This document shows, in pieces, positions 22,101-28,500 of a stretch of 64,000 bases of DNA. The position numbers and the translations under genes are program-made. The notes under the pieces were generated by a model. It saw only the letters and a program-made list of their open reading frames with translations, was not told the DNA's origin and made no database searches. Numbering within the stretch: the first letter of the stretch is position 1; the number at the start of each line of letters is the position of its first letter. Source of the stretch: Flavobacterium sp. LC2016-23 (lineage in GTDB: Bacteria > Bacteroidota > Bacteroidia > Flavobacteriales > Flavobacteriaceae); the NCBI RefSeq assembly GCF_009674775.1, contig NZ_WKKE01000008.1, positions 1-64,000 on the forward strand, read 5' to 3'.

Positions 22101-25100
22101 CCTTTCTCACCATAACATTTACCATTTTTCGGGGTTATTGTTACTGTTGGTCTCGGTGTGTCAACAACTGTTATTGTTGGTATTGTAAATTTACAACCTG
22201 CATAATCTGTTACTATAATATCATATTTACCACCATTAGTTAGTGGTCTGACTACAGTAATTACAGGATTAGATCCTGTATCAACTCCATTTACATTATA
22301 ATTATATTTGGCAGGACTGGAGTTAGGAATTGGAGTTCCACCCGAAGCAGTAATGGTAATTTCACCATTTCCACAAGCTAATGATTTCGTAACTTGTGCG
22401 GTAGCCTTTAATGTTTTATCGAATACCTCGACTGTTTTCATTGCGAAACATCCATTATTCGCAGGAAGTACTAAACTATTATTAGCATACACTTCAACAT
22501 CATATTTTCCGGGAGCTACTGCAAAATCTTTATAATTAGGAGAGGTGATTTTTCCTGAATTTGCTACAATTGTATTTGTTCCGGCATTTTTTATTATAAA
22601 CTGATAATCTCCGGGAACACCAGCTGCACTAGCTCTGATAGAACCACCAACTGATCCACAAATAGCGTCGGTAGCGACTACCTCAGGATTGAATGTAGCT
22701 TGCAAAATTGTTACTTTAATAGTAAAAGGACATGAAGCAGTTTCTGTGGTGGGCGCGGTTTGTTTTACAGTAATTACGTAATCACCAGGATTCAGATTAT
22801 CAAATACATTTGAAGTTTGAAAATTAGTTCCGTCTTTACTATAGGTATAACCTGTATTGGGTAACGGGTTTGTAACCGTTATTTTTCCGGGTGTTGAACA
22901 AATTGCGTCGTCTTTTTTAACCTTTACTTCTAAAGGATTCTGGAAAACACTAAAATAAAACGTGTTCACACAGTTGTTACCATAACTCACAATCACTCTA
23001 AAGGCCCCGGATTTATTTGCCGTAAAATTTGGTCCGTCAGGTGCTGCCTGTGCCCAGTTTACAGCATCTTCATACGCACAACTTGCAGGAAACCCTGAAG
23101 GAGGTACGTCTGTAGAAACCTGCCATTTAATACTGGTTGCTCCGGCAATATTAGTCTGGATTTCTTTGGTGTCATTTAAACCACATAAGAAAATCTTTGG
23201 AAATTCCTTATTATCGTTGGCACATAGATAAGGTCTCTTTGTTGCGGGATCGATATTACTCGCATAAGGACTAACCGGATTATCATTGGCACCTTTTGCG
23301 TAATCTTCAACAGTATACGTCTGAAGAATACCTTTACAATCCGGATTACCTCCGGTTTGTACCGTGTAAATTCCTGCTTTTGTAACTGTAATTTGTTGTG
23401 TCGTTCCAACTACTTTTCCAGACTCATCTTTCCACTCGTAAGTAGTATACCCATTGGCAGCTTTTAGTATCGCGCTACCACAAAGTGATACTTTTCTTTG
23501 AAACAAACAATCATCTATACCAACCAAAAAGTTTGTTGAAGTAGGATCACCAACAATACAACCTGTATTAAAGGAATAACTTCCATCACCATATGGCTGC
23601 CCATTGTTTGTTGGATTTTGATCTCCAAAATATTGTGAGGTTGCCGTATTTTTTATTAAATTAGAACAAGCATCAACCAACTCATTACAATCAGAAACTA
23701 CTCTGACTCTGAATTTTAATGTATATGTTGAACCTGATTTCTTAACTAAATCATCATCAACTTTAAATATAATTGTTCTTGTTGCCGGTGTATAAGAAAC
23801 AAATGTAATACCAGCATCTTTATAAAGTATATCTGCTGCCGAATTAAAAATTACATTTTGAGGTAATACATCTGTAATAGTAAAATTCTTAGCATTGTCA
23901 TTTCCCTGATTTCTGAAACCAATTTCATAACGTAATTCCTGACCTAAACTTACTGGTGCGGCTGAAGCATCATATTCTGTTACACCATCAGCGCGCAGCG
24001 CTTTTACAACTTTTGTTAATACAATTTTCGGTTCAATAATATCAACCGCAAAAGTCGTCACAAATGCACCATAACCATCGTCGGAAGTTGTTAGTTGAAG
24101 AGTAGCCCCGGTCTCGTTATTTGGAATAACAGCATTCTTGTCGTTTTTAACAATAACATTGTCAATATCGAATCCCATTGTGTTCTTACTTTTAGGATTT
24201 CGATCCAGAAAATGGGCATCATTATTTGAAATTGTAGCGTTAAAGAAATTTCCAACAGGATTAATATCGTCCCATATTGTTGTAAATCCTGCTACACTAT
24301 TAGACTTAATTTGAAAATTATCGCCTGTCAACTGATTGTCCCCTTCTAAGGCACCAACCCCAATTTTAGCATTTACCTGAAAACCTACAGGCAATGTCTT
24401 AAAACCATTTACAGCATATGAAACTACTTTTAAACCACCCGGATCAACTCCTGCGTAACCATCAAAAACAGAAATAAATTTACTTGGTAAACTTGGACTT
24501 TCATAAATTACAACAAGTGTCCATCCACCAGCTCCACCACCGTTACGTTTACCTCTGGCAGCTCTTACATTTGCTACGGTATATTCACCATCGGCATCCA
24601 ATTGTCCAGCGGTATTTTTTACCCCCTGTAAAAGTGTAGTTACGTCTTTAAAACAAACGTAAGGAGAGTCTTTAAAAGAATCAGAAACGTTTGGTCCATT
24701 CTTTTTATAACCATTAAAAATTACTTCTTTTACATCCGTTTTACTTGCTGTTAGCTTCTGATAAGTTCCATTAGGGACTTTAAATAGTACCGTATTCCAA
24801 TCTTCATATCGAAGAGATCCATCATATTTTGTACCTGTATTAGTACTTCTCTCATACGGATAAATCGCAGACCAATACAATCCGGCAAAAACAATGCTCT
24901 TACAGGAATTATTAATAAGCAATTTGGCTGAGGTAGAATTATAAGTATCCGGATCAGAATCTATGTCGGTATATTCTACGTAATAATTATTATTATTACC
25001 CGGAGCATCAAAATCTTTATTGGCTTCAGTTGTTAAAGCTGGTAAATTAGTTACATCACCTGTATACAAAACACCATTAACTGGTTTTGCCGGACTAAAA

Positions 25101-25453
25101 TCTGCAGGATTTTCATCTTTTCCAGGCGGAAAAGGTTTTATACGATCATTTACTTTGTTAATAACCGTATTACCAATTAAAATAATATCACCTTTAACTT
25201 TTACGCTTCCATTGGCAAGCCTGGATGAAAATGGCGTTCCAATCTGTGCATTGACAGAACCAAAACAGCACAACAATAAGAAAATAAACATGTTCTTATT
25301 GTGAATTGCTCTTACAAATAAAGGCTGCAATTGTGCATCAAAAAGTGAAGCATTACGCTTTTCAAACTGATTTTGAATATCAGAAACGATGTTTTTAATA
25401 AAAGTAAAAACAGTTTTTACTGATTTAAAAGTAGTAGGTTTTTCCATAGTCAT
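7109..25453 (-). CDS. sprB: SprB, giant gliding-motility surface adhesin with T9SS type B sorting domain
   Basis: A 6114-residue surface adhesin, the protein known in F. johnsoniae to be propelled along the cell during gliding. The order is: an extended N-terminus with a hydrophobic core MFIFLLLCCFGSVNAQ (residues 55-70, cleavage after SVNA); a unique N-terminal region with GGGAGGWTLVVIYESP; a DUF11-like module near residues 475-620 (SLGQELRYEIGFRNQGN, FTITDVLPQNV); then several dozen SprB repeats of roughly 75-110 residues up to about residue 6020, each with a Cys near a CNGxxxG-type start and a YxY or YTYxV strand. The last 88 residues are a type B T9SS sorting domain: NYFTPDGDGRNDQIG, FDIFDRYGRVI, WDGRYNGAELPTGDYWYVL. 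The frame is intact over 18.3 kb. It lies between sprD and sprF. Confidence 0.95.
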   Translation of the reverse strand: MTMEKPTTFKSVKTVFTFIKNIVSDIQNQFEKRNASLFDAQLQPLFVRAIHNKNMFIFLLLCCFGSVNAQIGTPFSSRLANGSVKVKGDIILIGNTVINKVNDRIKPFPPGKDENPADFSPAKPVNGVLYTGDVTNLPALTTEANKDFDAPGNNNNYYVEYTDIDSDPDTYNSTSAKLLINNSCKSIVFAGLYWSAIYPYERSTNTGTKYDGSLRYEDWNTVLFKVPNGTYQKLTASKTDVKEVIFNGYKKNGPNVSDSFKDSPYVCFKDVTTLLQGVKNTAGQLDADGEYTVANVRAARGKRNGGGAGGWTLVVIYESPSLPSKFISVFDGYAGVDPGGLKVVSYAVNGFKTLPVGFQVNAKIGVGALEGDNQLTGDNFQIKSNSVAGFTTIWDDINPVGNFFNATISNNDAHFLDRNPKSKNTMGFDIDNVIVKNDKNAVIPNNETGATLQLTTSDDGYGAFVTTFAVDIIEPKIVLTKVVKALRADGVTEYDASAAPVSLGQELRYEIGFRNQGNDNAKNFTITDVLPQNVIFNSAADILYKDAGITFVSYTPATRTIIFKVDDDLVKKSGSTYTLKFRVRVVSDCNELVDACSNLIKNTATSQYFGDQNPTNNGQPYGDGSYSFNTGCIVGDPTSTNFLVGIDDCLFQRKVSLCGSAILKAANGYTTYEWKDESGKVVGTTQQITVTKAGIYTVQTGGNPDCKGILQTYTVEDYAKGANDNPVSPYASNIDPATKRPYLCANDNKEFPKIFLCGLNDTKEIQTNIAGATSIKWQVSTDVPPSGFPASCAYEDAVNWAQAAPDGPNFTANKSGAFRVIVSYGNNCVNTFYFSVFQNPLEVKVKKDDAICSTPGKITVTNPLPNTGYTYSKDGTNFQTSNVFDNLNPGDYVITVKQTAPTTETASCPFTIKVTILQATFNPEVVATDAICGSVGGSIRASAAGVPGDYQFIIKNAGTNTIVANSGKITSPNYKDFAVAPGKYDVEVYANNSLVLPANNGCFAMKTVEVFDKTLKATAQVTKSLACGNGEITITASGGTPIPNSSPAKYNYNVNGVDTGSNPVITVVRPLTNGGKYDIIVTDYAGCKFTIPTITVVDTPRPTVTITPKNGKCYGEKGEISMTVTPADSGYSVSYNVNGGAYTTLPTTNLAPAKYNVIVKYTYGTEDCFDAVKIVEITGPESRLSASAGVAALSGCGPTGFENQGLVRITNPQGGTPFAAPDLYRYSFDGGTTWIKDNFAYVNPRVTPYTFYIKDAVDCIYPMTGIVLDPQPVAPVIDVDNPVTFNCDGSATSTVTVKNPGAANYSFNYYLLPSTVANTNNPTNVFPNVSAGPHKVRVEYKLTNVPTYSILLKEDFGYGDDVQSPGINSTYYCFERQVAATQCRGAIEINDGDYSVTAKIVQPFGAWIQPGDHTPPTVPATAKGRCLVVNIGDQIPVTAILYQKDIKDIIPNQPINFEFFAMNLLNKNNNQADPNLRVALVNAAGVEISGFNTGSIPKSEKWEVYPKTVMTLDPGANTNLKFIVRSNVKETSGNDVAIDDITVYQLPKTCAKDIFVDFTVPLGNAFSATVEKSVQANCNGGNGSFDIVVKNFDTNNGFYYSIDGGANWLNSKVSPVTISNKAGNYNVNVRYDNPAAPAPGTPCIIPIPTKITEPTAFVLQANASVALCTPSGAAATVTASAQGGAGPYTLILKDKNSPFTQTFPVNGGTITGIAPGSYTVSGTDGNGCPSTKNIDLVIDNPVKPEATIVSNTGLCFDDTSALITVNITKGTGPFYYQVNVNGAGYSNPSVTFTATTFTYTATATGTYDFLITDTSNKCDATAVSQKIEGKLTANALTTTPLSCDTTSPNAVIEVSISGGYAPYKYVVKKGATTLFTSGSIAGPKFTYSTSTAGTYTFEITDVKNCPFKVDAIVNSKIAVTAKEQVTNVSCNGAADGTVTITPLTGVAPFKYQFNGAGAFTSTTTYGSLAGSIAGTTYTYIVQDAQKCEQSYSFKVFQPDVIKGTATMAPLYNCDNPATITVSGVSGGNGSYQYTLLKDGVKYAGPQGTLVFNNLSTEGVYTVTITDSKSCSVTIPAGTITKLNPPAAMTLTPSKVTCPSNTATVTISDVKNAAGVLLPTAGLQYRMLLPTVGAYQTTTTFTGLAAGVSYKFEVKDANNCKFEETIFIPALPTIAVTFKSQIDIVCFGDTNGSAIFTVTGLGNGTNYSYVVDTRTAVTGTSPAAGTSFDIPVSALSPGLHTITVTNTSTTCSAQQTVTILAPAAALALNAPTLTHVTCNGLGQAVINAVGGWKPYKNYELTPVTPAGAVVNQTTNTFTGLAAGDYKVVVTDLNGCTKTQNFTINPKVNPVASIDTVTSDFCSSASGATIKVTPNAAPNYTYTLGSVTQNNGTFTGLIPGSYIIKVTDTSTGCFINLPATTIASPIAASITLDKDLDCSLATPGATIRVYNITAGYPDYKYRVNTTGAPFTGGYTTLAAGQTSFTYPAPSAATYYFEITDSKNCTTVVSQKINAIVKPVVTAATPAHVKCKGDATGTVTVTTNPTAGTYTYVLTPTAPTTGAVITQTNNVFTGIKAGTYSVTVTDAKSCTSAPVSVTITEPAIALTASALATKVKCGTGNAPQAATITVTAINGTPFTGGKYKYDYGDGNGYVDSNTFTTSTPGLVSITVIDKNGCTAPASATINTLNPPTALAFAQANVISCDATQLDTDLKVTVTNGVAPFKFEITSTTAAIAPATPVVTGINAQDYTFTNLAPGKYFFRITDDNGCIRDGDYTIDNVVPITVSGSLVSAVSCNNASDGSIKFNVGGNSAGFTYVLKNTAGTTITGGSQAGNVVTFTNLPGGTTYTITVTNPTTKCNNTAFVDLANPSAVTITAASGTKVYCDKPNTAITVTATGGTGTLYYAVVSAKAGTPAPVYPADYNTTGVFSRNTLVDGETFNVFVRDAKGCPATTSFTVVRDAVPTVDPIPVTCYKGGSLTIVMSGTVFTGSTIAYGVNGVYSSNPTKTISGPGIYNLTVKDANGCISAVFPLTINNQLKLTVKSEKDVTCTAVPPFTTTDAQVTLSAVGGGTAYTYWYKLGTGGTYVALPGNVFNMSAAGAGNYYFQVTSDGCSAESTVPVTVTAPIPPVVSAVATGTLCTLSKEGTIKVTVTSGGVGPFTYTIDNWVTSNDSGYFTDLPGAPGAGLGYTYQVRDAKGCIGTGTAQAFVIAPDPITFGTVVANIECDPSSTPPGSTLGSITVVNANGGTGQYTYHISNNFGYTASYTTTAREDHKFDIIDFGIYTVEVRDVNSCSVEKKEVMASPPNDLVIDVTTTPSTCTTGGTATVTAVASVGSGNYEFGILEFNTPPYSNNYTGPDVVGGNVKTFNPLIPGVTYTFVVHDLTTNCYFLKSAAGPIPSASTLVGTPAPQNVTCKGLGDGKVTFTITGQHATTTSVDYQIFRDQDNAVMSPLLNAPVAAPFTITYPGTLVPGRYYIVFTERGGTIDGCQSASTMFEIKESTTPLTLLASSLGNANCNPNAGIVTAQGKGGAGSYLYQIITDTGAIGDADDPKPTAASFLPIHSTNTFFVNSGDYLVWVKDANNCITSATVKVIQDPLPVFNVDFTTFCAGEGAFEVTVDITDPVPTMGPYKISVDNGTPVPVTGLTYTASGLNSGPHTFVVIDKNNCSQALPTNLNINATPSAIASIGKVLACSVTGTVVEDAVIHVEVKDGTPAYTYEVKKGIAGFVTFTPATTVVAGVTSFDYTVPSGAADTYIFRITDVNGCPISTNPVTIDPIVPIVPDAKTIQPLCFGGTGTIVLSATGGQGPYTYNFNNLGFSTNDTYTATASATAYPFIVKDNLGCEVSSTVTLGEPTEVNFIAPVITPLTCGPGNVGVDAQVVLSASGGTGTIEYSFNGSDFSTKTTYNVIDTGSDQLNIPFSVRDANGCSKSGTVDILKLDPPVFNEPAFTQTTITCVATTSDVQVVSTKGIGTSTYKIISPVAQAGNISGLSSGLFTALPAGDYIFEVTDSRNCKDQAPYTIKDVIKINVVEQSTTGITCATATDGKATFFVSGFGSAAPGTYHYILDANPAVNNLTASTINLTGLSSGNHTLTVYDDVTGCSMALPLGFDITAPPAPLSVTKVVTPLGCTTFGEVTVVGHDGWGDYTYTLTQGATVKTNTDGIFAGLTVVGTYNISVKDSNGCEVTDSFNLTAPVKPTIAIDASNYCYVNDNTTTINVSATSVGTPHPVTPYEFSIDGTNWQLGGSFTNLKPGDYTITVRDKFGCTDAITTKINGQLFASAENKKDLYCAGATPDGTIRISAVGGYPAYTYTVNINGGGASAPVAFTNPAFSDYTVTAAGSYVFTVYDSRGCAYPIPAVVMVDPTPVVFTATPTSPSCSGTQGTIGDGSILFNLPASNNNPDYTFTIQRTIPAGGLPVSQVNNPLFKDLIAGTYTVTVKSGRDCPATDTVIINPPTPVVAAALASPYTCSGTNTLNATVVTVTGTGGKGTNLVTDYTYSDNGTNWQTTNTFNVIDNGSVQNPVYYVKDGNGCIASVQVPINPFPKLISATATLDTKADCKNAGEIINVVIAGGSVPANFEYDVYKDGILFASAIPVTGNTFNYTAPDAGHFYQFKVTDKTTDCFILSNVYNVPLFNTMKVIATASQMVSCNGFSDAEITVSITNYAGAFTYQVYDAANNAVAGASGTGNATTGNPFTIAGLPFGSNYTVRITQTAYPECTVDSNPVDITQPPVLSLAGLKVDNVNQNCNNDGAVLTVDPSTIVGGTPGYTYAFAPAGTSTALLVYTPSPTKTIVTTQVFPLFDAWDVYVKDANGCYDHVTVNVSLDPKPTITDVKVASQCASALGYRIDVTATGVGTLQYSLDNGPFTTDNFFIVYSPGQYTVTVQDANQCTTTAAAPVTVLEPLTLSGEITVMSNCNTATGEITLHAAGGTVLPANSYVYTKDNWATSQVTPVFKNLAPAAYKFKVRDVVTLCEKEFDIEIEKPTDVTGIILTPTAVSCNGGSNGTITVAIATSNNNPVYKYSLTGPAGFTPRPAQDTPVFYDLPYGLYTVTVLSGRGCSDTATITVAEPAVIAVGLPNVTQYVCNTGSNASINATITVAPGSVTGGSGNYLIYEFFRDGKSVQKDDRNTYTEFDYLGGTYTVTVYDSNSCQGQSNSVIINPYADIKDLKIDVTKITCKDDESIQVTAIGTTGSLPTLTYTIEGVLADGSIYPVTASSTGLFTGLKVGQYKIVVTNPITGCSIEKFHIVNEPNTFRIIASEVKNLVCYSDTDGSATLTLVDEIVPADEADIFSYVITHESGAQQSGTTVSPELKLSNLIRGKYTVVATLIKSPFCTVTTEFSIEGPTTQLVIEPSVKQITCANGGNDGIISVSATGGWPGEYQYKLEGDKTVPYSTVNVFENLAVGSYVVFVKDINGCEVSAPIQLDAPKPIDVTVGLDKTKLLCYDDTDATLTVNTITGGSGNYTYTLHGTLANGTVMTRDAQPDKVFADLGAGTYFVTVSDDWTCVGTSNTVKVDQPNEVEATIAIDRTETCAITPRIILKATGGTGPYFYSTDGTTYNPTSFVSQVQIDLPKTTANVTYKYFVKDSNDCKTAAEVTVEFSPVPAITLEVYEHQDIQCRGSVSGSITAIAKGGLGNYVYILTDVNGNAITPAPTQLTPGEFTELAVGKYRVTVKSLDCEQPFEIIEITQPDTELSATLAVENVKCNGFSNGKITVNATGGTGRYVYALHPNLEQFFDSNVFDNLKPGIYTIRVQDANGCFRDYEDEVKQPDALEVAEIVSSQIPEYCFGDKDGVAFVEVTGGVGPYMASITGDGVTIDFRAPDVDANTFSFQGLSGGIEYHVIVKDLNECTNEVFLKLPDPVKLNPIAQANYDCENDLPVNNITVEVDSSIDDTRKATIVYTLFEDGVSKGITQTGNPIFRNLPTGNYSVEVVLEGCTRMTNTVRIDAVAPLNLIDVTATVNKDLNIIQVKASGGVPAYEYNFNDEGFTSSDTYRIYKTGDYSVVVRDQNGCEYRTIVHGTFYDFCLPNYFTPDGDGRNDQIGPDCGALAYKNLTFDIFDRYGRVIAKYHVGQKWDGRYNGAELPTGDYWYVLKLNDEKDAREFVGHFTLYR

Positions 25454-25532
25454 CTTTTTGTTTACTTACACTTCATTGTCTAAGGGGCATTAGAAAATAA
25501 AATTATTAGTATTCTAAAATATTTATTATTAT

Positions 25533-25557
25533 GTCCTTCTTAAAAATTAAGAAGGAC
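25533..25557 (-). terminator. intra-operon stem-loop between sprD and sprB
   Basis: A perfect 11-bp inverted repeat: GTCCTTCTTAA (25533-25543) and TTAAGAAGGAC (25547-25557) with a 3-nt loop, inside the 127-bp sprD-sprB gap. The minus-strand sequence after it is AT-rich but has no clean T-run. It could be a partial terminator or an RNA-stabilising or processing hairpin. Confidence 0.55.
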
Positions 25558-25580
25558 GAAACTCTTTAATCTTAATTATA

Positions 25581-28500
25581 TTAATTTTCCACTTTTACGA
25601 TAGCCATTTTTCCGTTGTATGGCTTTTTACCTTTAGCTCCTAATGCTTCCTGAGCCTCAGATAATCCATCAAACTTATCGTAATAGATGTAATACTTACT
25701 TGTTGTTACATTATAGAAGAAATTAATATTCGTAACACCCGCAGCAACTGCTTTGGTTAAGAATTCATCTCTCTTTTCAACACTGCTGTGTACAGCAACA
25801 ATCATATAGTACCCACTTTCAGAATTTTTAATATTCTTGATAATCTGCATATTTGACTGGTCTTCACCAAAATCAAAATCACTTGCTGTTAAAGGCGTGC
25901 TGCTCGGTTTGGTAGTTTCCTTAATACGTTTAAGAGCAGCTATATCCTGTGCATATCTTCCCTGATCATTTTCGTATGCCGCCTGCTTGATTCTACGTTT
26001 CTTCTCTATTTCAGTTTCTGCTTTAATACGTTCTAAATTGGCAAGTAAAGCTGCACCGTCTTCTTCCATTTTAAGCTGGGCCGCTTTCAACTGATTTATT
26101 TTTTCCAGATAAGCCTTGTTTAAAGCATCATTTTTATTTGGTACTTTTTTAAGTCTTTCGTTATATAAATTTGTCAGCTTCGCAATCTCATCTTTTTGAA
26201 TTTTATTTGCCTCAGCCATCTGCAATTTTAAAGCTTCTATCTGACTGTTTTCAGCAGCTACACTCTTGAACGGTTTTGGTTCTTTGTAAATACCTTTATC
26301 ACTTAAGTCATTCTCTTCTTTTAAATCATCCAGGTCTTTTTGTTTGTTTGCCACTGTTGCTTTAAACTGTGCCAACAAATCATTTTGAGCTTTAGCTGAT
26401 GCATCTAATGATTGTGCTAAATTATCGATTGCTTTTGCTGTATCATCTTTAGCTAACGAAGCGGTTTTTGCAAGAGCGTCTGCATCAGCTTTTGCTTTGG
26501 CATCGGCTAATAATTTTGCTTCACGTGCTTCTTCTGCTAATCGTAATTGTTCTGTTTCCTGTTCCGCTTTTAATCTTTCATTCGCTTCTGCATCTGCTTT
26601 GGCTTTCGCATCAGCCAGTAATTTAGCCTGCTCTGCTTCCATATCTGCTTTGGCTTTGGCATCAGCTGCTAACTTCGCTTGCAACGCTTCTGCGTCGGCT
26701 TTTGCTTTGGCATCAGCTGATAATTTTGCTTGTAACGCTTCCGCATCGGCTTTCGCTTTGGCATCAGCTGCTAATTTTGCTTGTAATGCTTCCGCATCGG
26801 CTTTCGCTTTGGCATCAGCTGCTAATTTTGCTTGTAATGCTTCTGCGTCAGCTTTCGCTTTGGCATCCGCCGCTAATTTCGCTTGTAACGCTTCTGCATC
26901 TGCTTTCGCTTTGGCATCAGCAGCTAATTTTGCTTGTAACGCTTCTGCGTCAGCTTTTGCTTTAGCATCGGCTGCTAGTTTTGCTTGTAAAGCTTCCGCA
27001 TCTGCTTTCGCTTTGGCATCCGCTGCTAACTTCGCTTGTAATGCTTCTGCATCGGCTTTCGCTTTGGCATCGGCTGCTAGTTTTGCTTGTAAAGCTTCTG
27101 CGTCTGCTTTTGCTTTCGCATCCGCTGCTAACTTAGCTTGTAATGCTTCTTCGTCAGCTTTCGCTTTGGCATCGGCGGCTAACTTAGCTTGTAACGCTTC
27201 TGCATCTGCTTTCGCTTTGGCATCCGCTGCTAACTTCGCTTGTAACGCCTCTGCGTCAGCTTTCGCTTTGGCATCTGCCGCTAATTTTGCCTGACGCTCT
27301 TCCTCCGCTGCCTGTAATTTTTGAGCTTCCGCTTCAGCTTGTCTTCTTGCAGTGGCTTCTGCATCCGCTTTTACTTTTGCATCCGCAAGTAATTTTGCTT
27401 GTAGCGCTTCCATATCTGCTTTCGCTTTGGCATCAGCTGCTAACTTCGCTTGTAACGCTTCTGCATCTGCTTTCGCTTTGGCATCCGCTGCTAACTTCGC
27501 TTGTAACACCTCTGCGTCAGCTTTCGCTTTGGCATCAGCAGCTAGTTTTGCTTGTAAAGCTTCCGCATCTGCTTTTGCTTTGGCATCAGCAGCTAGTTTT
27601 GCTTGTAAAGCTTCCGCATCTGCTTTCGCTTTGGCATCCGCTGCTAACTTCGCTTGTATTGCTTCTGCATCAGCTTTTGCTTTGGCATCCGCCGCTAATT
27701 TCGCTTGTAACGCTTCCGCATCAGCTTTTGCTTTAGCATCAGCAGCTAGTTTTGCTTGTAACGCTTCGGCGTCAGCTTTCGCTTTGGCATCCGCCGCTAA
27801 CTTAGCTTGTACGGCTTCTGCATCAGCTTTTGCTTTGGCATCAGCTGCTAGTTTTGCTTGTAACGCTTCCGCGTCGGCTTTTGCCTTAGCATCAGCGGCT
27901 AGTTTTATTTTCAGTGCTTCCGCATCCGCTTTGGCTTTGGCATCTGCTGCAAGCCTTGCTTGTCTTGCTTCTGCGTCTGCTTTAATTTTTGCATCTGCTG
28001 CCAGTTTTTCTTTTAGGGCTGCATCTTCTGCAGCTTTCGCTTTCGCATCTGCAGCAAGTTTTGCTTTATTTGCGGCATCAATACTTGTTTTTGTTTTTGT
28101 AGCAGCTGCAGCTTTTGCTTTTGCTTCAGCAGCAATTCTCGCCTGAAGCGCATCTGAATCGGCTTTGGCTTTGGCATCTGCAGCTAAAATCGATTGTAAA
28201 TCTGCTTCTTCTGCTTTCGCTTTTGCATCGGCTTTACGTTTCGCTTCTGCAGCATCGGCTTTCACTTTAGCGTCGGCTGCCAGTTTTATTCTTAGGGCTT
28301 CTGCATCCGCTTTGGCTTTATCTGCAGCTAATTGTGCCGGTGTTTTTTGTGGTTCAGCAGTTGTTGCTGTTTTTGGTTTTGCTGTACCTTCTGCATCCGC
28401 TTTTGCTTTGGCAGCAGCCAGTCTTGCTCTTGCTGCAGCTTCGGCATCCGCTTTGGCTTTATCTGCAGCTAATTGCGCCGGTGTTTTTTGTGGTTCAGCG

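Noticed and set aside
7238..25304. Many plus-strand open frames of 60-98 codons opposite sprB
   Set aside because: Shadow frames of an intact 6114-codon gene; no start signals and no coherent composition.
26522..26527. CACGTG in the sprD repeat as an eighth parS site
   Set aside because: The flanks do not match TGTTN/NAACA; it is a chance hexamer in coding sequence.
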